From Dysidea avara (taxonomy: Eukaryota > Porifera > Demospongiae > Dictyoceratida > Dysideidae): DNA of 64,000 nt. Numbering within the stretch: position 1 is the first letter of the stretch; each line of letters starts with the position of its first letter. This document shows, in pieces, positions 42,930 through 51,996 of this stretch. Below the pieces are notes generated by a model that ran no database searches, was not told where the DNA came from, and saw only the letters and a program-made list of their open reading frames with translations. Where the stretch lies: positions 17,808,757 through 17,872,756 of the forward strand of contig NC_089277.1 of NCBI RefSeq assembly GCF_963678975.1. The letters run 5' to 3'. The position numbers were made by a program, and so were the translations under genes.

Positions 42930-44416
42930 TAGGGTCCGCAATCCGAAAAATCAACTTTCACAAATCGATCCCCCTACCATTTTGGGATGTTCATTGTAGT
43001 ATCCCATTGCTAGATCCACCATAAAACCGGAGGCACAGTTGTTGTCTTCACAGAAATATCGATTTTAGTATTTCGTGAGATGCAAAAATTATTTTTAAAA
43101 TTTCGGGCTCCACACAAAGAACAGGATAGAACTTGCTGCTTAGCTAGATATTATCTAGAGTTAAAGTAGTTAAAAAGTACGCACAGTAATAAGCAAATGA
43201 TTCACTGGGTTCCCGGTACAGGGTTGCTTTCTCTCAAAAAGCAGAAAACGAAACACAAATTTTCGAATTCAAACTGCCCTACCAGCCAAGACAAGAAAAG
43301 CCAACTCTTCCTCATAGTGATGTGATAAGGTTGGATGCATAGTCTGTCTATGCTGTTAGTTTGGAAAGGATCTGAGACTTCTCACCATCTGGGTGAAGAA
43401 CGTCAAAATTTTCGTGCGTCATTTCAAGAGATTCTCTCAATGGTACCAAAGTGCTTTCCGGTACTTCTGATGCCACAATGGTCACTTAATTTTGTTTAGA
43501 ATGATGATAAATGATGGTTCAAAACGTTTGGTAGTAGTAGTAGTTGGTAATTCTGTGATTTCATATGATGCAGTATACCAGCAGCTCACCAGGAGCTCCA
43601 CCCAGCTCAAATAAAAAATGAAAGATTTTGTGCATTTTTCGGGGTTTTTGGGATGTTTTGCAGCATAATGGTGATGTAGGGTGATCTAGTGAAGATTTGA
43701 AGCTGCTGTGGAACGTGAGAGGTGAAGTCAAATTTGGACGATTTTGCTGCCTCCCTTGATGCATAGCTTAGAGCGAGGCGTGGAAGCTGTGGATGAAATA
43801 ATAATTGACAACCGCTGTTACCAAACGATCAGGGACATCTTTTGCCATAGTTTTAGTCTATAATTGATGATTGTTGTGGCTGCAGAAGCGCTGGAAATGG
43901 GTAGAATTCGCAACACAGTTCTTTGATGCTGTAAAAAATTTTGACGCTCGTCACCCAGACGGTGAGAAGTCTCAGATCTTTTTCAAACTAACAGCATAGA
44001 CAGACTATGCACCCAACCGTATCGAAATACTATGAGGAAGAGTTGGCTTCTCTTGCCCTGGGTGGTAGGGCAGTTTGAATTCGAAACTTCGTATTTCTTT
44101 GTCTGTTTTTACAAAGAAAGCAACCCTGTACCGGGCACCCAGCAAACCATTTACTTATTTCTGTGTGTAGTTTTCAACTACAACAACTCTGGATATGATT
44201 TGGCTAAGTAGCAAGTTTCATCCGGTACTTTGTGTTGAGCACGAAATTTTAAAAATAAATCTTGCATCTTGTGAGATACTGAAAATGATATTTCTGTGAA
44301 GACAACAATCGTGCCTCCGGTTTCATGGTGGATCAAGCAATGGGATACTACAATGAACATCCCACAATGATAGGGGGATTGATTTGTAAAAGTTGATTTT
44401 TCGGATTGCGGACCCT
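42930..44416. mobile_element. Palindromic DNA element, TIR TAGGGTCCGCA, 7-bp TSD
   Basis: 1,487 bp whose arms of roughly 600 bp are inverted copies with about 80-85 percent identity. Termini TAGGGTCCGCAATCCGAAAA and the inverse, flanked by CCTTTGC at 42923-42929 and 44417-44423 (7-bp TSD). Non-coding. The same terminal motif and TSD length are found in the 10.4-kb element at 49704-60089. Confidence 0.88.
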
Positions 44417-44611
44417 ACCTTTGCCCAACCATTACTCAACTTTTGCCCAATCATCACAATACAAATATAGCTACATAGCTTAAGCTACAGATTCATGACA
44501 GTTCACAAACAGCCCTACCATAGTAGTACTGGCACATCAGGGGTGGGGAGGCAAGACGGGCTGCAGCTCCTGTGAAAAAAGTATGGTGGCTTAGCCCCCT
44601 AAAATTATCTG

Positions 44612-45540
44612 TACCGTATTTGACTGGTTAATAGCCACGGCTTGTATAATATCCACCTTCTGATAGTAGCCACTCCACAGCCTAGAATTATTATCATAAG
44701 AGCCGCCCCCGGATAATGGAGCCATGGCTTGTATCTGAACATACTGGCAAGTGTTGACTAGACACGTTTGAAGCAGCAACCAGGCAAAGGAGTTGTGTTA
44801 AGCCAGGAAATATCGTTTTTGACAAGGTTTTTGAGAGAAGTTAGAATGAATGACAGTATTTACCGATGATTAAACAAGGTCAGCCACTCCTGAATCTGTA
44901 TAAACGCTGCAGGCTACTTCCACACCAGCGTTGAAACCGGGTCGGGTCATCCGGGTCATCCGGGTCACATTTTCTCCGGGTCATCCGGGTCTGACCCGGT
45001 TTACAATTTATCCGGGTCTGACCCGGATTGGATCACGTGGGAAACAAAATTGTTCGTTTTACGACATGGAAACTTATAAACGCTATCGCGTAGCTCTTTC
45101 GTGCGCCACGCCCACTCATCGCATTACCAACATACGCTCAGCCACGCCCATTTGTTAGTAAGCGTAGTATGTAGCACGAAACTGAGGGTATCTATGGTGA
45201 GGGGTAGCTATTGTCAGTAGGTGAAGGCCTTTTTTTTTTTTTTTTTTTTTTTGGTCTTCAACCTACAGCTAGCCTGAAGTTGCAATACTTACTCAACACG
45301 AATCGAACGCTCAAAATGTAGACTCGTTCGCTCGCTCGAGACTAGCCGAAACACGTCTCGGCTCTAATTAATCCGGGTCAGTGGGTCATCCGGGTCAGCA
45401 GTAGTGACCCGGTTTCAACGTTGTTCCACACAAGTTCATAGTAGCCGCCCTCGGATAGTAGCTGCCTTCGCATAGTAGCCACATGGTTTTACTTGCTGAA
45501 AGTTATAGTAGCCGCGGCTATTAATCGGTCAAATACGGTA
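44612..45540. mobile_element. MITE-like element with TIR TACCGTATTTGAC
   Basis: 929 bp bounded by TACCGTATTTGACTGGTTAA and the inverse ending at 45540. Inside, near both ends, the words ATAGTAGCC and AGCCGC recur. A second element (44929-45420) is inserted in its middle. No clear TSD was read. Confidence 0.7.
44929..45420. mobile_element. Nested element with TIR CGTTGAAACCGGGTC
   Basis: About 490 bp starting CGTTGAAACCGGGTC and ending GACCCGGTTTCAACG, with many GGGTCATCC direct repeats inside each end and a (T)n run at about 45228-45252. A probable duplication TTCCACACMAG flanks it (44918-44928 and 45424-45434), three bases out from the right TIR end. Non-coding. Confidence 0.65.
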
Positions 45541-48500
45541 GCGGCTGTAATTTGAGATACTTTAATAAAGCAGTCAAGATTGAGATATTCTAATAGAGCA
45601 GTCACAGTATTTTTAGAGGAGCAGTGTAGCAAGCTACATATGTGGTTATAGGAGATATAGTCTAGTTGGTGGAGGGAAACTATTGACAGCAGGTAGTGAC
45701 CTTTCTTTTTTTTTGGTCTTCAACTTACAACTAGGCCAAGGTATCACTAAGCTCAGTAGACCCCAGCCTCTCCTAAATAAAGGTGTTTCCGCCGCCTCTG
45801 GAACACATACTGAATTTGTTGACAAGTACAACCAAGGTCTGAGCTCAGACAGATATCACATGATCTATTTGGTGGAAAATCTCTTGGAAAGTCCATATAC
45901 AAGAGATCATGAAAGAAGTTTTTACCATATACCAAAAGGTATACACTTTATGGTAGGACAGCTTGACAGTTGACCAAGTTGACAGGCTATGAAATCATGA
46001 GTGGAGTTTCAATTAGATATAAACTCTCAAATTTTTCCATAGTTGCTCTCATATTCTTGCACAGTTGCCCTCAGGTTTAAACAATACAGGTGGGACTATT
46101 ATGTGTCAAACCAGTATGGGTCAATATCTAACTGGAATAACATGTTACTGCCACATATCAATTCAATACAGGTACTATAAGTAGGCTAGTACCAGTTACG
46201 TACCTTAACACAATATTACACCAGTTTACAAAGCAACATGAAAATACTGTTATAAACCATGAGCTTTATAAAGTAGAAAGACAAAACTGCAGATCTGGCA
46301 AGCACAGAAAACTTCGTACTTCTTGCAACATAAAGGATTAGAGTGTGCTTCTCTAACTAGCCACCAACATGCATTAGATAATGGCATTTGAAGAATCCTG
46401 CAAAGTGTCCAGGACTTTTGTATGAATTCTTTTTATTAGGTATGACACCTAACCACAAACTTTGACAAGTGAATTGATACTTTGTGGGTTACTAGCTAAC
46501 AAAATTCCAGTCACACAGGCCATTCTATACATGACTAAGGCATGCTTTGCTAGGATATTTTGTGGATAAATACCTCACAGAAATGATGTAATAATCACCT
46601 TGGCTCATTCCCTGGGGTTGTTTATGGTTTATTTCCAGTTGGTTGACTAGGGAAACAACATATTAAAAGAAAGTCACGTGCTTAAAAGTAACCAATGAGA
46701 TCAGCAACCTTCAGTTTAAACTAGTGCCGTCTGCCTGGCATGCAATTTCATGGTTATTTCATTTCACATGATATTGTTGCATTTGGCCACATGGACAACC
46801 AACCTCTCTATCCACTAAAAATTGTTCACTGTCTGGAGGACAAAATTATTACTATTGAAGAAGCGAAATAGTGTTATGCGCCTTTTAGATTCTGTCTCTT
46901 GTGTTGCAAGAAGCTGTAAAAGTGTTGTACATGTACAAGAGGGTTAACTCAATAGCACCTACTATCCATGTGTTATACCTTCAGGCATATCATATATCAA
47001 GTACCCTCAAGCTATAAAGTAAGCTATAAAGGAGACAGACCTTAGGGTATTGGCATTTATATTAGTTATGCATCAATTCAATGAATCAATGAATGTTTAT
47101 AGTGATGGCCACAAGTAGTGGACTGGCGTTTGTACTAACTTCAAGCTGAGATACATACATACATATGTAGGTTGCCACAGCATACAAAATTGCCTCATTC
47201 TTGTAAAACATAAATTTTGATACAGATCTAGTCACTGCATGCATGTTTAAAATCAAACTTTCAGTCTTAGCTTTGGAGTAGCTAAAACAATTATAAAGTT
47301 GTCAGTGAAATTGGTTTATTGTGAGAATAATAATACAGAGTTTTTACACATGCAATTATTGCTATAATTATCACAATGGATTGTATGCTAACCCCATCTG
47401 TTGAATTGACATCCACTCCACAGTCAATGTGCTTTCTCAAATCCTCCAGTTGACCACATTCAGCAGCCCAAAACAAGCCTCTAACAGTATACTATAGAAT
47501 ACATAAACTAAACATCTGGGTATTAAGTAGTTAGAATAAATATTATGTTCTATAGCCAGCTATGTATATGGTCAGAAACTTCTTCGATGTAGATACATCA
47601 TAACCAGAATAACTTTGTGGATCATGAGAATGGACACCATGATAAAGTTCAAAACACTGACACAACTACGAATTCCTTATAATAGAGTCATGCAGTGTCA
47701 GCTTTAACTCTCTTCCTCCCCCACTATAGTTGCAAAATTGGTTGTTCAGAACAAGTTGGGAAAAGAATAGCTACTTAATTTTCATACTTGATAACACTGG
47801 GGAAAGCCTTGCCATGCAGACTGCTGGCATGCATCATACTTCATTGGTACTTATACTTGAATCCCTGCCGGGGTATTTTTTGTGATCACAGCTACACAGG
47901 GCTTCCTCCCAAAGCACAAGCATACTGTGAATGCATACACTTCACAGGAATGTACACAGGAATTTCTGAAGGGGTTTCCGCAGCAGCTAAATGACTGTCG
48001 ATTGAAGCAGTTAATATTGCCTGACTACTTCAGTAGAGTGTCTTGATATTTTTTCACTGAATAACAATAAATTGATGTTATACTATGTATCATGTCATAA
48101 ATTATTTTAACTAAGTCTATTAAAGGTTAGAGTACGTCCTGTTTCATGATGAATTACTAATTTTGGAAACCTGAATCCTCCTTTAGCAAGACAAAGATTA
48201 ATAGTATCACAGTTTATTGTCATCGCCTGCACAAGACATTGCTCATTGTTTTATCAAGTGATGTCTAGTGGCAACGTGACAGACCTTCAGCACTTGTGCT
48301 GTATGTAAAGGAAAAAAAACATTGTGCAATGGTAATAAAAGAAATTTGAAGCCAGTATACAACAGATATGGGTGCCATGCTTAGGTGGTGACTATAGTAC
48401 TATTCTGTGATACTGTGACACAGCTATATACTTGCTACCAAATTATACTTGAAGTCACTTTCAAACTAGCTTTTGGCCATACGTAGCTAGATCTTTTTTT

Positions 48501-48857
48501 TTTCAGTCTCTGGCTTGTTTTCCAAACTCGATCATATTAATCATTTGATACTAGCTAGCTATTATATCATTATTATATATTTTATAATTGTAAGACTCAT
48601 ATGCATGAGCATAGTACAATGATTAGTTACAAATTAAATTAGAATGTAAGTAAATAAGTAAGTAAATTAATTAAGTATAAGTAATTAAGTAAGTAAATTA
48701 ATTAAGGATAAGTAATTAAGTAATTGAAGAGATCACTAGTGTACAAGTGTAGAGAATTGTTGTAGAGTTGGTGCATTGACAGTGACACTTGGTAAAGCAT
48801 TCCACTGTCATGCGGTGTAGTAGCTATGCGTGATATTTAGTACAACTATAGCCACAC
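45541..48857. other. Largely unassigned sequence with one ankyrin exon
   Basis: Holds the ankyrin exon 47393-47480, an 80-bp repeat related to 45190-45290 (near 45660-45740), and an (AAGT)-rich tandem repeat at about 48630-48724. No other coding exon was recognised. Confidence 0.45.
47393..47480 (-). CDS. Ankyrin-repeat exon
   Basis: Minus strand, acceptor CTGTTAG before 47480 and donor GGG|GTTAGC after 47393. It encodes GLFWAAECGQLEDLRKHIDC followed by GVDVNSTDG, the A-helix, B-helix and finger pattern of an ankyrin repeat. The opening resembles the first repeat of many ankyrin proteins, so this may be near the 5' end of a gene that continues towards 41 kb. Frame and borders are plausible but not proven. 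Confidence 0.6.
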
Positions 48858-49497
48858 CAGGGGCGGATCCAGGAGCTGGCAAGGGGAGGGGCACAAACAA
48901 GTTCAGATTCACACCATTAAAAAGGGGAATCAACGACTTTTTTTCACCCCTTCTAGGTATTTGTCCCGTTTCACTTTAGGATATTAAGCTCAAAGATTTT
49001 CGCTTAGGCTATGGGTAAACACCTCGAACAGGCTCTGCCTTCTGTGTACACCCTCCAGTGCCTAACTGGTAAAGTAGATAATAATAACAATAACAATAAC
49101 TAGCTGCAATCGGTTGTAGTTGATATACACATAGCACCAAATAATCACCTCTCAGCAGTGTTTCACTGTTGATTTGTGCCATTTAGGCCATTGCAGAAAG
49201 TTGTAAAGTCTTAAAAGGTGCTACAAAAGCTAAAACATCTGTACACGATAATTATTTCTAGAGGCGCTTAATACACACGAAGGTACTGGGTGACAAGTTG
49301 GAGTTTAATTTCAGGTTAAATATGTAGTAAAAAGAGGTAATATGTCTGCCTTTTAAGCTAAAAAGTATTCATTTCTTAAGTAATAAACTGATATTGGCCT
49401 AGCTGGCATTATCAAAGTGATAGCTATAGCTAGCTATTCTTTCTAAAAGGAGGGGGGGGGGATTTGCCCCAAATGCCCCATCCAGGATCCGCCATTG
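48858..49497. mobile_element. Non-autonomous element, TIR CAGGGGCGGATCC, 5-bp TSD (second copy)
   Basis: 640 bp from CAGGGGCGGATCCAGGAG to CCAGGATCCGCCATTG, flanked by CACAC at 48853-48857 and 49498-49502. Same family as 2236-3083. Its interior includes 150 bp (about 48930-49080) that also occurs at 61013-61164 next to a tRNA-like SINE. Confidence 0.8.
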
Positions 49498-50372
49498 CAC
49501 ACTCACATATTCTGCCATTATAACCTGCAGGTGATAGCCACCAGTTAACAAGATGTTCAGTCACCCCAGGGCACTGAAAGATGGGGACTGGAATGATGTT
49601 TTCTAGTATACAATGCCAATGACGTAACGATAATCTCAAGGGAATTCTCGGTGCACGTGACTCATAATCAAGTTTCACACTGGTATGGTTCGGTAGCCTA
49701 TAGTAGGGTCCGCAACGCGAAAAATCGATATCCTCCAATCAACTGCCTAACTATTGTCATGTGTTAGGCTAAGTGTAACTTAAATAACACCAGCGTGGCA
49801 ACCAAGTTTGTCACTTTCTTCTGGTAGAAAACGGTACAAGTGTCTTAAAATCACGTGATTTTTCGTTGCAGCGATCCGTAGGGTTCTTGGTATGCCACGA
49901 TATTCACTCTCAACATTGTTCAAGTAGTCTATCATCAACTCAAAGTATTGGTGGTTTGATTTTATTGGTCAGTTTCTGGTGGCAGCACGATCTGTGCAGC
50001 TTTTTGGCGACAGACAAAATGTTTCTTCCTCTGGAGCACAGGACAAGCAGAGCAGCAACTGCGCCGTGGGTCAGCAATGACCAGTACTAGGTAAAGTACC
50101 TGCATGCGTAGTATGGTTATAATTGAAGCTTGTTAGCCATCTGGCTGAACCATCTATATGTTGAAATTCGGCCAAAGCGACGCGATTTTTGCAAACAAAT
50201 ACCAGAATTGTTGACACATCAGTGAGATAGTCTCCAACAGCAAGGATACGAAGCTTATAAGCACCTAACAATACGGCTATCTCGCCCAGTAAACGCATAG
50301 AGCAATCCAATGCATGAAATGAAGATATAAAGAAAATGAGTTAGAACATACATACAAATAACAGTTAAACAA

Positions 50373-50903
50373 TTAAATCAAAAACTGAGTCTCTGATTGC
50401 ACCAAGGCCACAGGAGCACTTTTGATGTAACGACCTTGTGAAGATCGTGCTCCTCTAATGCATTGGATTGCTGAATGCAGTAAACAAAATGACAATCTAC
50501 ATCTAATCCATCCTAGTACTGTGGCATAAGGGTCATTCCATTTGTCAGACAATAAACTCGCCAATCGCTTGTAAAAAACACTGGCTTCATGGCCCATTCC
50601 CCCGGAAGCAGAGAACACTAGAGGGGTAAAAGAACTGTGTTCCACTTCACGGATTCGCAACTCATAAGCTCTCTTCTTTGTTATTTCGTGTTTCCTGTAA
50701 CATGACTGAAGGGTGGTTCCACTGTTGGATGGTGCAAGTGGGTTAAAAACTCTGACGTCCGTATAACATTTTTCATAACGACCACCCCAAAATCCATTCA
50801 TGGCAATGTCCAAGCGTGCGCCATCCTGAGTGTTGGCTGTCTTCTGTTGAAATCTTTCATCACTTAGAGGCTGCAGATGAGGCTCAACCTCCAATATGAT
50901 CAA
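50373..50903 (-). pseudogene. Retroelement ORF, C-terminal PD-(D/E)xK-like segment
   Basis: About 176 residues: EPHLQPL, then DGARLDIAMNGFWGG, YTDVRVFNPLAPSN, YRKHE..KKRAYE.R..E.EH.SFTPLVFS..GGMG.EA, and a tail ending RCRLSFCLL.SAIQCIRGARS. This is the C-terminal block that follows a reverse transcriptase in a retroelement family I know from cnidarian and sponge genomes; the RLDI...DVRVFNP layout suggests a nuclease-like fold (inference). Its upstream part lies at 54915-55477, separated by the inserted LINE. Confidence 0.6.
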
Positions 50904-50908
50904 GTTTG

Positions 50909-50946
<38 letters not shown>
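50909..50946. repeat. A38 homopolymer at the 5' side of the LINE
   Basis: 38 consecutive A on the plus strand directly before the LINE 5' UTR. This is the wrong end for the LINE's own tail. Confidence 0.9.
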
Positions 50947-50949
<3 letters not shown>

Positions 50950-51067
50950 CGTGATGCGAGTTGTTAGTGACTTTTTTGCTCTCTTGTATTCTTCAGTTAA
51001 TTATTATCAGAATTTGCCGTCCATTAACGAACAGACGCCATTGAACACTTAGACTCTGGTTTTACAG

Positions 51068-51979
51068 ATGTCTCAGACGAGGAATAGATTGCCTAAGCGC
51101 GGACGACCTCTTGACTCTTCGCCATTGAACAAAACGGAGAAAAAACACAAAGATACTGAAGCAGAGACTTATTGTACTATTTGTCAAGAAGTTATTTTGG
51201 AAGGAGAAGAAGGTCAAGATGCTGTCTTTTGCGAAGGTCAATGTCAATCGTGGATTCATCGAAAATGTTCTGGTCTAACTAGCCAAGCGTTTGAGAAAAT
51301 CTGTGAGTCCGATGATAAGTACATGTGTCCATATTGTCTGTTATCAATGCAAAATTGTGAATTAAAAGAGCTCAGAAATATAGTAAAGTCTCTTAGTGAA
51401 AAGTTAGACCAACTTACAGGCAGTCCTCCTCCAGCCAATGCTTCTAAGAAAGACACAGTCCAAACTGTTTCAACTCCAGAGTCTAATACTGATATTGTCA
51501 TGAACGATACCTCAAATGATATTGCTGCCACTGTCACATCATTGATAAATGAAGAAAGAGAGAAAGAAAAGCGTAAGCTAAATGTTATAGTCCACAATTT
51601 ACCAGAATGTGATGATCCAGGCCCTTCCAACAGAAAGTCTCATGACATTTCAAAAACATCATCCATTGTTGATAAATATCTTAGTGTTCCAACAACAATT
51701 ACCCAGGCAATAAGAATTGGTAAAAAGAGAGAAAAACCTAGACTGCTCAAAATCACTTTCAATTCTAGTCAAGAAAAAGCTGCTGTCCTTCGCAGCTGCA
51801 CAAAGCTTAGAAAATCAGATGTCCCTGAGGATGTCAGAAGAATCTATATTACTCCAGATCTCACACCTAAGGAACAAGAGTTGAATAAAACTTTAAGGTC
51901 CCAACTAGCTGAGAAAAACAAAAATGGTAACCAGTATCGAATAAAAAACGGGAAGATAGTGCGGAGGTCGGAGGCTTGA
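51068..51979 (+). CDS. LINE ORF1 protein with PHD finger
   Basis: 303 residues. Residues about 35-90 form a PHD zinc finger (YCTIC...CEGQCQSWIHRKCSGL...YMCPYC). A short predicted coiled coil follows (ELKELRNIVKSLSEKLDQL), a Ser/Thr-rich linker, and a C-terminal domain with KLNVIVHNLPE and RLLKITF that resembles the RRM-like nucleic-acid-binding module of LINE ORF1 proteins. The expected role is RNA binding and particle assembly. The start ATG is at 51068, 121 bp from the A-tract. The stop TGA (51977-51979) lies in the loop of a strong stem-loop, 28 bases past a slippery heptamer in the same frame. Confidence 0.85.
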   Translation: MSQTRNRLPKRGRPLDSSPLNKTEKKHKDTEAETYCTICQEVILEGEEGQDAVFCEGQCQSWIHRKCSGLTSQAFEKICESDDKYMCPYCLLSMQNCELKELRNIVKSLSEKLDQLTGSPPPANASKKDTVQTVSTPESNTDIVMNDTSNDIAATVTSLINEEREKEKRKLNVIVHNLPECDDPGPSNRKSHDISKTSSIVDKYLSVPTTITQAIRIGKKREKPRLLKITFNSSQEKAAVLRSCTKLRKSDVPEDVRRIYITPDLTPKEQELNKTLRSQLAEKNKNGNQYRIKNGKIVRRSEA

Positions 51980-51996
51980 ACACCCACCTCCGCACT
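51943..51996 (+). promoter_or_regulatory. Putative -1 ribosomal frameshift signal
   Basis: The heptamer A AAA AAC occupies 51943-51949 in register with ORF1 (codons ATA AAA AAC). An 8-nt spacer (51950-51957) is followed by a perfect 11-bp stem AGTGCGGAGGT (51958-51968) / ACCTCCGCACT (51986-51996) around a 17-nt loop. Slipping back one base continues into ORF2 with no stop. An earlier G AAA AAC at 51913-51919 would lead to a TAA at 51928, so only the later site works. Confidence 0.75.

Noticed and set aside
50071-50310. Frame encoding MDCSMRLLGEIAVLLGAYKL, repeated at 56084-56311
   Set aside because: Lies in the inverted arms of the 10.4-kb element and is present twice for that reason; no domain recognised.
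51256-51630. 124-codon minus-strand frame
   Set aside because: Antisense shadow of LINE ORF1.
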